NCBI RefSeq assembly: GCF_031877795.1
Contig: NC_133971.1
Coordinates: forward strand, 66,400,463 to 66,464,462
Length of the DNA stretch: 64,000 bases
DNA from: Strix aluco
Taxonomy: Eukaryota; Chordata; Aves; Strigiformes; Strigidae
Reading direction: 5' to 3'
The notes under the pieces were generated by a model. The model did not search any database. It was not told the DNA's origin and saw nothing but the letters and a program-made list of their open reading frames with translations. This document shows positions 14,171 through 26,571 of this stretch, one piece after another (the first letter of the stretch is position 1; each line of letters starts with the position of its first letter). The translations under genes and the position numbers were made by a program.

Positions 14171-14849
14171 GATGATCCTCCTCTATTTTTTCAGCATCTG
14201 TCTTATCTAAGATGGTTCAAACCTCCCTAAATGTAATTTTAAACTGAGCTCATAAAAGGCTGGCAACAATTTCAAATACTTAACTAGTTACTTGGGACCA
14301 AATTATGTACTCCCTTGGCCTGAATTTGTCAAAACCCTTGCAGTTGAAAGAAGAAAAAAATTTGGCATGTAGCCATGAGAGAATTCAAGAGTGGAGAGTA
14401 TAGGCACAGTGATTCAGATTAATCTCTGTATTAACTTCACTGAAGCAATACATCTGGAACATATTAAAATAATTTTGCTGTGTGATCTATCAGCTATGTG
14501 CTATCATTCCAGAGAACAGCTCTTTAAAGCCCTGTCCTCCAGGTTAAATGAATTTAGCAACAGTGAACTGGCAGATCACAGGAGATGCTTTTTTTTAGAG
14601 GTGTCTGTGGAGGGAATCTGCAGTTTATGGTGTTAGGCCTAATGCCTTTTCATGATTTTATCAGAGAGCTGAAGATACAGGAAAAATTGCTGTTAATAAA
14701 TTTGTAGATGACAACAGGAACAGATCTGCTAGAGAAATATGAGTGTAGAGAAGGCAGGAAATTTCTAAGGAAGAGCAGTCTGGCCATTTGCCGTTTTCTT
14801 AATAATGTGTGTTGGTTAATAAGAATCCCTGACCATACATGCCTTTTTT

Positions 14850-14874
14850 GTGTGCGTGTGTGTGTGTGTGTGTG
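14850..14874. repeat. (GT)n microsatellite
   Basis: An alternating G and T tract of about 25 nt with one C interruption near its left end. Confidence 0.95.
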
Positions 14875-17800
14875 CACGCCTGTAAGAATGGAAATAACAT
14901 AGTTCTCTTTTTTGTTAAACCTTGGTGACCTCTGGTGGGCAAGAAACTCACCAGTGAGCAAGAAACATGCTCACTCTACCTGCGAGGTGCATAGCTGAAG
15001 AGGGGGTTTGTCCTTTGGGTTAGATGGGGGTTGGATGAGACCACCCATTCAGGCTATCCAGATCCACAGGTGTGTGCTCCACCTTCCCTGGCAATCTCTT
15101 CAGTTTTGGAAACTTGGCTGGTTTGAGCTGATTTTGTTTACAACTTTGTTGAGTATATGGCAGGGGACCATTGCTCCAAGAGCTTTAAGGGAAGTGACCT
15201 TTTGGTTTATTCATTGTCACATGCAGACTGTGAGAAACAAATAAGCTGTTGGCATCACAGTACTGATCTGAAGTGGTTTTGATTTACAGGCCAGAAAAAA
15301 AGAGGTGAACTCCTGACCTTGAAATTTATGGGCACTTGGCTACTCAATCTAAGAGAGTATTGCCTTCTTTCTGAGTCCTTCAGCTTTAGCTAGTCACCTA
15401 AAGCTAGGTATACATTTTTCAGTTAAAAAAGAAAAGTCGTATGCTGTAACTAGAAGGGTAAAAAAAGTTCACAAAAATACACTCTGCCACAGAAAAGAGA
15501 CACCTTTCCAGAATGTAAGAAAAATCCCAACCAACAACATGCACATCTGGCCTGCACATCATCATTCCTGTGATGACATCTAGTGTCTCATTTCTTTGCT
15601 GCTTTCCTTGCACAGGCAGGGAGACTGGCATTCCTGCTGGGACACCCCCAAAACATGCAGCCTGAAACACGGGAAAAGGAAAGAATTCATTGGGCTGATC
15701 AGCACTTGTCTAAAAGACAGAAACAGCACTGCTACCAAACCTCAGACCACACTGTCTGAGGTTTACATGGGCATCCTTAGTCTCTGTCCCTGGCTCACCA
15801 GGTGCAGGTGGTACTGCAGAACCAGTGCGCTGCATGGCTGTGCCAGGGCTGTGATGCTGTTGTCATCCTGGCAGGGCAGGATGTGAGGTGCTCCCCAGCA
15901 GTGGTGGGAGGTGGCACCAGGCACTTTTTTGCCATTTCACCCTTGCCTGGACTACCCCCTACCCCAGAAGCCTCTCAAGGCTGAGACCTGACCAGTGTCT
16001 TTTGCACAAGACCTGCCAAGGGGCAAACGAATTTCTCTGGTTGGCAGTGAAATTGGTGAAGAATTATGGTCAGCCCAACTGGAAGACCAAAGGCCATGCA
16101 GAAGTGCAGGAGCAGTGAGCATGCAGCAGTATCTGCAAGGTTTTCTTCCTGGAATGGGTAAAGCTTGGCCAAGCTCACTCAGCTGCTGTGGGCTTGCTGC
16201 AACCAACAGTGAGACTGAAATGTACAGTGGTGAGAATAATATATTTCTGAAATAAAGTGTATTTATACACGGTTCCATGTTGCTAAGCACAGCTTAAGGA
16301 AAATAAATAAATCAACCAGTGAAGGCACATTAATTTAATCTTACATTGACCACAAAGATGAAATGCCTTTTTTAACAGTGAGCTATCACAATGCCCTTAC
16401 AAACATGGTACAACTGCCAGAGTGCGAGCTGAGCCTTATTGCTGGCCTGAACATCCCAGATCCAATTTCCAGCTCCTTTGTTAGTTTATGAGTGGAAAAC
16501 TGTGTTTCCCAAAGTTTTTTCACAAGTGACGTGTGTTTTGTCTGTCCACCTTCCTACCCCACCCTGCCTTTTGGAGTTATTGATTTCCAGGTGAATCCCA
16601 AAGGCATGCAGGCATATCCCCTAGCCAGGGCATGAGCACACTGGCAGCAGATCAGCTCCTTGAGGAAGGAGGAGCAAGGACTGGCTTCATTTACTAGTTA
16701 TAGGGATAAATGCCCCTTCCCTTTGGAGTACATGTCCCAGTATGGATGACATTTCCAGTGTGTGAGGTTTATGTTAGGTAAAGAGGGTACAGTATTTGTT
16801 TTTTTGTTGCACAGTGGGATGAAGGTCCAATAAACCCCACCCTGAGGGATTTGGACCACCACATCTCCACCCCTTGCCACGCCCTGCCCTGTGGTGGGCA
16901 TTCTGAAGACTGTGACACACACGGGTGCCGAGGTAACAGTTGGCCGGTGAGGCACGAGGGGTGATTTTGAGTGCCCACTGCCTCCAGGACAGCAGGGAAA
17001 GTGCCAGCACCATTGCCATTGCCATTGCCGCTGGCTCACGCAGGTAAGTTGGGTCCATACCTCCCAGGGAGGGAAGGAGGGATCCTGGGAGGCCCCTGGC
17101 AAGGCCACTGGAAGCCCCCAGCTACCTCTTTCATGTTTGCAGCACATGGCCTCCCCGGTACAAGCCTGCCTGATTTTTGCTCTAGAGAGGTGCAGACCCA
17201 CACAAGATTTACGTTAAATGGCAGCCTGCAAACCACCTTGAGACCCAGAGCCCCTGGGTGAAGCACAAGGCTGTAGGAGAGGCTGGGTATTTCAAAAGGG
17301 TTCCAGGTCATCTCACAAGCAGCAGGAATCACCTGCTGAAGTTGTGGTGAACTGATTTACAATCCGAGTGATGGCTTTTATGTTCTCAGAGATTCCTGAT
17401 ACCTGGTTGCAGTGGTCTAAGTTGATCAGTAGTGTAACATTTACTGGTGTGGGGAGGAGAACAACCTAATTCAGGGAGCAATTCAAGGGCTGAAGTGTGA
17501 TGGGGAAAGACAGGGACAACTGCTTGGTGGCTACTTGCAAGGCCTGTGAGATTTAGGCAGTTATCTGGGGGCTGAAAGGCAAATCTGGACTCTTTATCAT
17601 CAAATAACAGGCAAAGCATAAAACAGCTTACAAATGCAGGTATTTGTTATTGAGACAGTTCAACTGAAACTTGTATTTCAGAGGTTCAGAAGGTTCAGAA
17701 GTCTTGAGTGCCCCATTCCTTCACATGCAGAGATCATTATTTCACTCCAAAGCCCCACCTTCACCCCTTCTTTGCCTTGCCTTGGGTCCCAACTTGTCCC

Positions 17801-18006
17801 TCCCCGAATCCTGCCTGGATTCCAGGTGTTCTGTATCAAACCATACAGCCTGTGTGGTTGTCATGGTTGTCCCATGGTGGAGATACCCATGGATGGCATC
17901 CCTTGCTCTGCGGAAGACAAGGTGTGTGAGACATGGGTGTGTGTCCAGCAGCTCCAGATGGTCCTCAGCTCCTTCTCTGCTAACTTATTTTCTCCACAGC
18001 AGCAAG

Positions 18007-18176
18007 ATGTCGGACGTAGAAAACAGTTTCCGTAAATTTGCAATATATGGTGACAGATCTGCCAGTGGCAACGACATGACAGGGAAAAACTTCTCCAAGA
18101 TGTGCAAAGAGTGTGGGGTGATGGATGGCAAAGCCGTGACCAGCACTGACGTTGACATCATATTCAACAAAGTCAA
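18007..18176 (+). CDS. TPPP2: TPPP2 coding exon 1 (residues 1-57)
   Basis: The exon starts at ATG 18007, a few bases after an acceptor (CTCCACAG, ending 17999, with another AG at 18002). It ends at AA|GTGAGT, leaving two bases of codon 57. It carries FRKFAIYGD and the first helical pair of the p25-alpha core. Confidence 0.92.
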
Positions 18177-18830
18177 GTGAGTGTCACAGGGAAGCACGGT
18201 GGGCAACACAGCCAGGCAGGAGGAGGAAATGGCCGGAGGCAGGCAGGCTCTCATGCAAGGGGCAGCCCTGGGGGTTCCCCATCCCACTACCGCCCAGCGG
18301 TGAGGTAACTTTCCTCTTGGTCTTCCCTTGCCATAGAACCAAAGGTGCCCGCACCATCACCTTTGCTGAGTTCCAGCAGGCCATGAAGGAGCTCTGCATC
18401 AAGCGCTTCAAGGGCAAATCACCAGAGGACGCACTGCAGGCTGTGTATGGCCTCATCGAGGGGAAGGAGCCCAGCACAGTGGGTGCCACGGTGAGGATGA
18501 GTTTCCTCACCTGCTGTGCACCTTGAGCTGCTATGGGACCATTTGTCCCTGTTCTAGGGACATGTGCTGTCCTCATATGCAGCAAAGAGCTTGTTTGTGA
18601 GCTATTTCCTGATGTTGGCTGTATCTTGCTGGCCTCCTTTCTTGCAGAAAGCCACCAAGGTTGGTGGGGTCGAGAGGCTGACAGACACTAGCAAATACAC
18701 CGGCAGCCACAAAGAGCGTTTTGATGAGAGTGGCAAAGGGAAGGGTCTTGCTGGCCGCCAGGATCTGACGGACAACAGCGGCTATGTTGGAGCCTACAAG
18801 GGAGCTGGGACGTACAACCAGAAGCACTAG
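18007..18830 (+). CDS. TPPP2: TPPP2-like p25-alpha protein, complete three-exon gene (168 aa)
   Basis: The coding exons are 18007-18176, 18337-18490 and 18648-18830: 507 nt, 168 residues plus TAG. All junctions are GT/AG and in phase. The protein has the p25-alpha fold: an EF-hand-like core from about residue 8 to 108 and the conserved tail with [18 protein letters not shown] followed by GKGKGLAGR. Features such as [30 protein letters not shown] and [10 protein letters not shown] fit TPPP2 better than TPPP or TPPP3, and the length is near the usual 170. The long disordered N-terminus of TPPP is absent. Family members bind tubulin. TPPP2 is reported in mammals as a testis and sperm cytoplasmic protein with weak or no microtubule-bundling activity; in birds its role is an inference. 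The start has A at -3 and lies just after a splice acceptor, so a noncoding upstream exon is likely. It is convergent with SYK. TPPP3 is the main alternative. Confidence 0.9.
18337..18490 (+). CDS. TPPP2: TPPP2 coding exon 2 (residues 57-108)
   Basis: The acceptor is TTGCCATAG before 18337 and the donor is ACG|GTGAGG. The exon supplies one base to codon 57 and then 51 full codons. It encodes [16 protein letters not shown] and [12 protein letters not shown], the second half of the core. Confidence 0.92.
18648..18830 (+). CDS. TPPP2: TPPP2 coding exon 3 (residues 109-168) and stop
   Basis: The acceptor is TTTCTTGCAG before 18648, phase 0. It encodes the highly conserved TPPP family tail ([20 protein letters not shown]) and ends with TAG at 18828-18830. 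Confidence 0.93.
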   Translation, partial: KATKVGGVERLTDTSKYTGSHKERFDESGKGKGLAGRQDLTDNSGYVGAYKGAGTYNQKH

Positions 18831-18884
18831 GACTGAAACTGCTCAAGGAAACAAGGACTGTTCTCCTATAACATAGAAGAGACA

Positions 18885-18890
18885 AATAAA
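18885..18890 (+). promoter_or_regulatory. TPPP2: TPPP2 polyadenylation signal AATAAA
   Basis: A canonical AATAAA lies 55 bp after the TPPP2 stop, followed by a GT-containing downstream stretch. Cleavage near 18905-18915 would give a 3' UTR of only about 80 nt. Confidence 0.8.
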
Positions 18891-20339
18891 CATCTTGTGC
18901 AACCCGCCTTCTGCATTTGTGTACCCCAAATCTGACAGGGTAGGAATGCATGGGGTGGGCACTGGATGACTCAGAACAGTGGTGCAGGTTCCCCATCTGA
19001 CCATGTTTTGATTACTGCTAAATTCAAGCACAAGCTAGCCTTCTGGAGGAAATTCTATGGGCCAGGTACTCCACCGCCATCACACTGCTTTGCATTTCCA
19101 GTCAAGTGAACAGTAAGTTAGTCTCTGAATATTCACTCGTATTTTTATTGTCCCCTCCCAACACACTATACTTTTTGCTGTGGATTTTGGCTTGGGGATC
19201 AGTGTGTGCATGTTTTTGTATAGCTACACTGGGTTACATTTGAGTTGACGATTTCTGGTGACAGACAGCCCACCAGTGGTGCCTGACCACACCTTGAAGA
19301 GTGCTCTTACAAGGCTTAGGATGCAACATATACCACACTCTGGAGAGAGAAGGGGTACCAATAACACCAGTTCCTGCTTTTTGCTTTCCCCTTCCCCCAG
19401 GTTAAACCCTCTCGCCCCTTCCTAGCAATTGGCATTGATCACTCATTACTCTTTCTCCAGGCTTCAGGATGCTGGCAGTTGGGGAGGAGTTTATAAGCCT
19501 GAAGAAAGCAAATAAGGAGCTGTGATGCAGGGGATAAGGAAGGAGAGGAGGCTTGTGTGGAGCATAGCAGGCTCTCTGTACTTGGGAGGACAGTTTGCAA
19601 GCTTGCCTGCACCCAAATCCTCTTCCCACCTATCTTTTCCCCTCTGCCTCCCAGCCCCACTGCTGTGGTTGCTTACAAGATATCTAGTGTTGACAAGACC
19701 TAAAATCACATGTGCACTTGTTTTTTCTCCTTGGTGTTTCAGCAGGCTGGTAGGACTAACATGTCCCTTGTCCCTGCTGCTGGATCGGTGGCTGTGTGGC
19801 CAGTGTTAGGGTGTCTGGTGTGGGCACCCATCCAGGACACACTGCTGGGCAGCAGAGAGCTGTGTGGGGCTCCTTGGGTGTGTGACTGTCTCTCAGGCCA
19901 CCAGGGCTGCCTTTCCTGCTAAGTGCTTTCAGTCTCCTGGATTTAGAATAACTGAGCTTTTAGGGATAACTGAAACAGCACCTTTGGGACAGTTTTCCCT
20001 GACATTATGGGGTATTACTTAGTTTTCCTCTTCCAGACCTACAAGCCCTCATCATAGGCCATGACATGGGTGTTTGGGGCACAACACTTGCTCAGAGCAC
20101 ATTGCTCTTTGCCCCACAGCACTCAGGAATGTCCTCCTTGCTGCCTTAACCCCAGATAACATAGAAGTTGGGTGGATCTAGGAATTAACAAATCCCACTC
20201 GCTCTCTCTTACATACTCTCCTTATGTACAGATGACCTTTTAAGCTACTTTAAAAACAATCCATTGTGTCCTTAGGTGACTCATGTGTGTAAAGTGGTTT
20301 GGTGATTCTGGGACATGTGGCAGAAAGTCCTACAGAAAA

Positions 20340-20830
20340 GTGAGCAGGTGCCTTGGACATAATTGGCAGGGTCTTGGTAGCTAGGGACTGCAGGGGTGAC
20401 CTGGGAGGAGGAGGTCACAGACCACCCTGTAGTGGTCCACAACCTGAGAAGGGCTGGAGAAAAGAGATGTCACCAGCAAGCGCTGGAGCAAAGAATCCCC
20501 CTGAGCAGGGGCAGGCACACAGAAGACACTGGAGGAAATATGACTCTAGAGATATTGTGACTTGTGGAGAAGGCCACACTGGAGGAGTGCAGTGAGAAGA
20601 AAGGACCAGTGAAAGAAGAGGAATCACAGTGGCTGATCCCATCTCATGTGTTGTCCATGGCCTCCTCAAAGGCACTTGAGAGGATGGGAGACTGGGAAGA
20701 GGGCAGGAGAGGTGTCTGGGGGGAAGCTGATGTATTCCCCCTATGTGTTTGTTTAATTGCTTATCTTTATTTCTCAATACCAGAATTGATAATTTAAAGT
20801 TTCTATTAGTTGACACTAAAATAAACTGTG
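20340..20830 (+). mobile_element. Probable decayed solo LTR of an avian ERVL-like endogenous retrovirus
   Basis: The stretch has the texture of the avian ERVL-like LTR lineage: repeated 'gctggag' and 'acactggagga' phrases, 'cttgtggagaaggccacactgg', then a T-rich segment and AATAAA at 20820-20825. The order matches the better-preserved LTR at 57686-58515. Both ends and any target duplication are lost, and divergence is high. It is noncoding and describes only a relic. Confidence 0.42.
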
Positions 20831-22296
20831 AAATTCAGAAAAGACTGCTTCTTTGCCCAAGACAGTAGGAATGGGATATACTAAAATGGAAAGAATAGCA
20901 CTGCAACATATGTAAAACCAATAGGCCTTATGCCTGCTTTTTAACTTTTTATATAACCCAGATCTTTAAAACACATGCTCAGAGTGGCTGCCCCATGGTA
21001 CATCATGTCCTGTACAACAGTTTAAGCAAAGTACCTGTAAATTAGAAGATAGAAGGATGTTGTACAAAAAAGAAAAGCTAATTAATGCAATAAAACAATG
21101 ACAGAACATTCTCTGCTTTTGGTGGCATAGCATTCCTTATTTAAATACTGTCAGCAGGTAATTTCAACAAATAATTGATATTTCAAAGCTCTTGAGATGC
21201 TCCTGCAAAAACATGGCTGAGAGGCTGCAGGACTGTATAAGAGTGCCCTGGACCTGGACACAGTTCTTTAACTGTTTTCTGTGCTTTGGATGTGTAAGTC
21301 ATAGTCCCTTGGTCTTCCCAGGACTGACTGATTTCATCCCCACAACATAGCAGTATGTGGGGAGCATAGCTGGTGCATGTTATAGTGTAATCAAAAATAT
21401 GGGCTTGAGGTTCTCCCAGTATTTACCACAACTCATTACCCCAAATGCTTATTAACACATGATGGGTAGTAATCATCAGGGTCACCAGCTGATGCTTGGT
21501 GACCAAGCAGAAAGGTGTACCGACTTCATGGGCCCAGCAGTGTACTACCAACAAATGATGCTGTTTTCAAGCAAAAGATGTAGATACCAGCAGTCTCACA
21601 GCTGTATCAGTGTCCAGGTTAGGTGTGGCATCTGGTGTCTCCATTCGTTCTAGGTGTACTTCAAACACCTTGGGATCCTTTCATTTTGGGGGAAAGGAAG
21701 ACAAGGACTGCCCTTAATAACCAAGCAAACCTTGAGTGCATTTCTTTGTTCACTTCTCAGCTTCCTTTTAATTGAATAACTCAAGAAATTGCCCACATAC
21801 AGTTCTGCAAACAAACACAGGAATGTGTTGTATTTTTAGGTTTTGTGAGTTTTTAAAAAATTATATAGCTGGCATAGAAAAAGGTGTGGGAGCTCTGGGA
21901 ACAAACTGAGAGCTTTGTACTTGTGCAGTGTGAATTCTGGTTTGCATTAACTCAGGTATAATGTGACACTGGAGGATGAATTTCTGAGACATGATTCAAT
22001 CTGTACGTCATCCTGTAATCTAACTTGTGTAGTACTCCAGCATCAACAAGAATCACTAGTTGTCCTGCCTATTCCTTATAAGTAGAAACCACAAAAAGAT
22101 GAGGAATGCCATGCTCACTCCTTATGGCAGCTACAGAGGGACAGATAAAAAGAAAGTCATGGTTGACTGAAGACTTTAAAAATAGTACCTGATTACTGCA
22201 TGCGCCTGGGCAAGCAGTAATATCAGTGGATATAAGATTGTAAAATAGCTAGACACGCATGTATCAATGACAGAGTCAACAACACATTCGCAAAAG

Positions 22297-22320
22297 AAAA
22301 AAAAAAAAAAGAAAAAAAAA
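22297..22320. repeat. A-rich run, A14-G-A9 type
   Basis: Two A runs separated by a single G. No retroposed body is recognised next to it. Confidence 0.85.
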
Positions 22321-25300
22321 GAGCTTATGCTCTGGTGCATTGGGAGCCTGTAAAGGTTGAGGCAGCTCCTCAGTGCAAGGTGTTTGTAGAGGGTCCTACT
22401 ACACCACTGCCATCTGATACTTAATATCTGTACCATTTTGTATTTGCTCTCTTAAAGAGGCCACATTATCTAGCCAACCAGTTATAGCGGGGGAAAGAAG
22501 TTAGGAGCCTTCTTCTTGGTGGTGGCTGACGTTTATTGTGCATCGCTGCTCTGCTCTCTCCTTTGACCGTCCAAGGGAGCATGAGGGAGAAGGCTTGCTG
22601 CTGGTGCCCCTGTTGTAATTTAAGCACATGTTTACATAGTAATCAGAAGAATAAGGCCCATGCTAGAAGAAAAATGTAGCTGCACGCACATACAGAGGCA
22701 GTTTGGCTGACTTACTGGCAACAGCATAAATCTTACTGAAACAAAATCACATTGATAATCTAGGTGTTTATACCCACCTATGGCTAAAATGTGTCATTAC
22801 TGTGGAAAAATAAGGAAGCATTGACTCCACATTACACATCTGTTGAGAAAAGAAACATCAAGCCAAACAGTCAATTCACAATTGCTCCAAAGTAGAACAA
22901 AAATACCTTCAGGTCCTGCTCTTTGACAAGCTCAGTGAACTTGTTTCCCTGGTGCATCTCTTGATGTATCCCTGTCCTCGCAGCTGTTCCCTTCCATGCA
23001 ATTTCCTTGCTATCTTCTAGAAATATGACTCAAGACCAACATTAGCAATTCTTTGACAACTGGTCATTGCTTCAGGGTGCTGGAGGTGTGATGTGATACA
23101 CCAGTCAGATAGAAATCATTTGATAATATTGATGAAATCTGCACACAAGTTAGAACAATATCTGAAAATTCAGTTGCAGTGTCTGTGTAGTAAGATCTGA
23201 GGCAGGAGGGCAGGGCATTATTAAACACAGGTAGGAAAGAATGACAAGAAACTACACACACGTGTGTGTGCATGTGCATGTGTGTAATGTTTTTAAAGCA
23301 AAGTCTTCAAACTGCAAGAAACAGCTATGAAAGCCCTCTGCTTCCTGTTCTGCCACTAAGACATGCAGTTACAGTCTTAGCACTCTTGCTGTGGCTGAAA
23401 CTGGCACAATTTCACTTTAACAAAGCAGGAATAAGAAAGAACAGATGTTGGTGTCAATGCAGCCACTATCTGGTGGCAAAGTGGCAGGACAGACAACTGA
23501 GTATCCATGCAAAGTGACGCTTGAGCTGCAGCATGGGCTAATGGCTCACATGATTTTCTGTGGTATTAAACCCTTCTTTGCAAAGCTGTTTCTATTTTGT
23601 TGTTGTTGTTGTAACAGATTGTATTTCTAACATGGCAGAGGCATGGGGAGCCTGGCACTCAGCTTCCCAACCTACTGGTGCACACAGGGGGCACCAGATG
23701 GGCAGCTGTAGCTGCACCCACATGGCAGTGGGGCTCCTCCACGAGTGCTTTGATACAGTTAAGCAAGGCTGGACCTAACAGGCTCTTATCCTGACAGTTT
23801 AAGGCATCTGTGATGGTAGACAGATGCGGGAAGTTAATGAACTGTGCAGTTATACTGGACTGGTCATCCAGGTGCTATTTACATTTAAAGTTATGAACTT
23901 TAATGGCAGCAGTGTCTCCCCAGCTACCTCATTTCCTCTGCTTCTCTGGTTATTGAGAAATGTGCACATCTCCACTGCCTCAGGGAAGCAGTGGTTATAC
24001 TTGGTGCAGAGTTAATTATATGCCAAGGAACCCAGTGGGTACTCACCTCAATTAACACATATATGACAGAAATGAAAAAAATACCCACTTGGGGATTGAT
24101 GCACAGCACTAGTCTGGATTGAGAGAGCTCTGGGTAGCTGGAAGACTGTTGTTTTCAGTCAGGTTTGTGCTACATCAGTATGACTGTTGTTTCACAGGAA
24201 TCCATGGTGTAATACAAGCCTCAAGGAAGACGTGTATGCCATAGGCTTATCTCTTTTTTTCAGTATTATTAATCAATCTAATAGAAAACAATTTCTTTTC
24301 CTACACACTTTGTCTTTCTGATACTCGCTACATGCTCCACCCTCATTTCTCTCCTTTTCCAGCTGCAGACCTTCACAGGTTACCTGGCTGCCACAGTAAA
24401 GGTGTTTACATCTCAGCCCCCCAGCTGCCATAGTTATACAGCAGGAGGCATTTAGCTGTTGAGTCTTGCTCATAAGCTCTACAAGCACTCCCCACTACCA
24501 TCGGGCCTGCAAGCTGCTCCGTCAGGGAGAGATGGGGCCCAAATGCAGTTGTGCCACTGTCTTGCACAGCACCATGGTGTGTAGCACTGGGACATACTGC
24601 TGGGGCATGGTGATACTGACTTGTGAAGTGGCTCTTTTCCACCTGAGTCTACAATTGCTTTAAGTCCAGTATTTTCTTCAAGATGCAGGTGGTGCATTTT
24701 TTTCCTCTTTCTCTTCTTTTTTCTGCATGACTTACAGGTTTTCTGTCCTCACTAAACTTAGGGCTGGTAATTATAATTTGTCTTAATGTTCTCCTGTACT
24801 ATTCAACCCAGATGCCACCCTCACTACTTCTATGCATGTGTGGGACATATTCCTTATCTTTCTGCCTGCAAACCCCCACTGCTGGTATCACTTAAAAGAC
24901 AGAGTCTCAGAAGACTTTGTTAACCATCCACAACTAACTTCACAACACAAATCGTTGACTTGTCCTCAAATGGAACTTTGCTTCACAGCAAGCAGCAAAT
25001 GGACAAACAAGTTCCTCCTTACTGCCCTGGCACAGCACTGGCTGGTGCAGAAGGGTGAGTGGCAGCAATGCTCAGGCAAGGGCTCCAGTCTCACAGTGTT
25101 CAAGTATTGCGACTGCCTGGCAGGGCCGGGCTGTACCACTGCCTCCGCACAGCCCGGCTGCACAGGCCCCTTGCAGGTGCATCAGGCCTGCAGTCTGATT
25201 GTGACAATTTCAGGTGTGAACATTATGGGTATTTTTCACTGTCTGATTAAAAGTCCCCTTTCTGCATAGCATGTGAAGCAGGTGGAGATTGCGCCGGGGT

Positions 25301-25748
25301 TTTTAAGAAGTTTGGCTGGCTCTTTATGGGAAAAGGTGCATGGCCTCCCATACTCCGAAAAAACTCCATGATTTTGTAGATATGAGCCCTAACCAAAGCT
25401 GTAATTACACTGTTTTCCTTCACTGAAACACCCATTCAACATGTTCTCACCTGCTCCTTCTTCTATGAGTTACTCACACCAGCCTCCCTTCCTCCATGCT
25501 GCAGTTTACTGCCCCTTAACTGCTGTGATAATTGTGGGGCTACGCTGCTGAATGGCATTTCTGATACAAGTCAATTTAAAAATAAAGATAAGCAAATCCA
25601 GACAGCCAACAGACAAAAGCCCCTTCATATTGTTGATGGTGCAGTCCCACAAGTGGGAAGGTGGAACAATTGGGCCAGATTTGCTACACAAGAAAACAAC
25701 CACAGAAGTACAGTGCAAGTCAATCACTACCTGATCCCCCCCAAAGGT

Positions 25749-25802
25749 AAGTACCTGCTTGAAGAGTTGCCTGAAAAGTACCTGCTTGAAAAGTTTGGCC
25801 TT
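25749..25802. repeat. Imperfect tandem duplication, 27-bp unit
   Basis: AAGTACCTGCTTGAA occurs at 25749 and again at 25776, exactly 27 bp apart. After the shared 15 bases the copies become similar rather than identical. Confidence 0.85.
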
Positions 25803-26418
25803 TGTTGTTTATTATTCAGATTCACATTCAGTCCCATCCAGTCTTTCCTTTCCTGAGGACTTGATCTTGCAGCAAAAGCTAAACGAAACACTAAGATCTC
25901 TCCACTGTTATTTCAGAATACCTAGAACAGAATACCTGCACCTTTGGGGGAGGCTCCACTTGGTACAATGTGACTTAAATCCTCCGTGGCTGATACCTGC
26001 AATGCAGAAATCCCTGGACAGCTGATACACTGCACTGACTTCTGATACCTCTAACCTTCCAGGTCCAGCACAGTATTGTTGAAAAGCAGTATCTTGGAAA
26101 GGCTTAGGTGTAATAACAACATGCATATATTGGGAGATCTTCCTGCTAGTCCTGAATAGCTCCAAAAGCAGCCCAGGCTTCAGTGGGCTTATCTGTCATG
26201 TCAGGTACCTGTCAGTGTCAATAGGGGAATCTCAATCTTCCACAGCAATCACAGTAATTCAGTAAATATACATGCTCTGCACAGCATCAGCATTTTTAAG
26301 GAAAGCACTTAAATATTAAAGGATTGTTGTTAAAACAACATGTTTTGTAAAACAGCCTCTTTAATTTCAATTTTAAAATCCATTTATGTCACAATACTTT
26401 ATATTCTCACTGTAAACT

Positions 26419-26424
26419 TTTATT
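26419..26424 (-). promoter_or_regulatory. SYK: Candidate SYK polyadenylation signal AATAAA
   Basis: TTTATT on the plus strand reads AATAAA in the SYK direction, about 2.1 kb beyond the stop. It was chosen by position and motif only. Confidence 0.4.
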
Positions 26425-26534
26425 ACATAATAGTAAAGTTAAAAATAATCAAGTAACACCAGAAAGTGACATTCACTCAAAAGAGAGGGGAAGAAATATT
26501 CCTCCGGTTTTGTTCTATCAGATAACACTTTTTA

Positions 26535-26571
26535 AGAGAGAGAGAGAGAGAGAGAAAGAGAGGGAGAGAGG
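26535..26571. repeat. (GA)n tract
   Basis: About 37 nt of GA repeats with AAA and GGG interruptions. In SYK mRNA it would be a CU tract near the 3' end of the likely UTR. Confidence 0.95.

Larger units (their letters stand above)
5491..17990. other. No recognised gene; intergenic DNA upstream of TPPP2
   Basis: Open frames up to 169 codons occur here, notably overlapping sets at 7131-7782, 12096-12652, 15595-16290 and 16698-17332. They sit in GC-richer patches with several overlapping frames on both strands and show no family motifs. I saw no convincing exon and no tRNA or rRNA. Simple repeats are listed separately. A noncoding 5' exon of TPPP2 could lie in the last few kilobases, but I could not place it. 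Confidence 0.45.
18920..26395. other. Intergenic region between convergent TPPP2 and SYK
   Basis: No exon of a known family was found. Open frames up to 145 codons, for example 24832-25269, lack motifs and overlap others on both strands. A decayed LTR candidate and minor repeats are listed separately. Confidence 0.5.

Noticed and set aside
22460..22625. CpG-containing patch that might be an LTR or promoter remnant
   Set aside because: No LTR ends, target duplication or exon seen, and it matches nothing I recognise.
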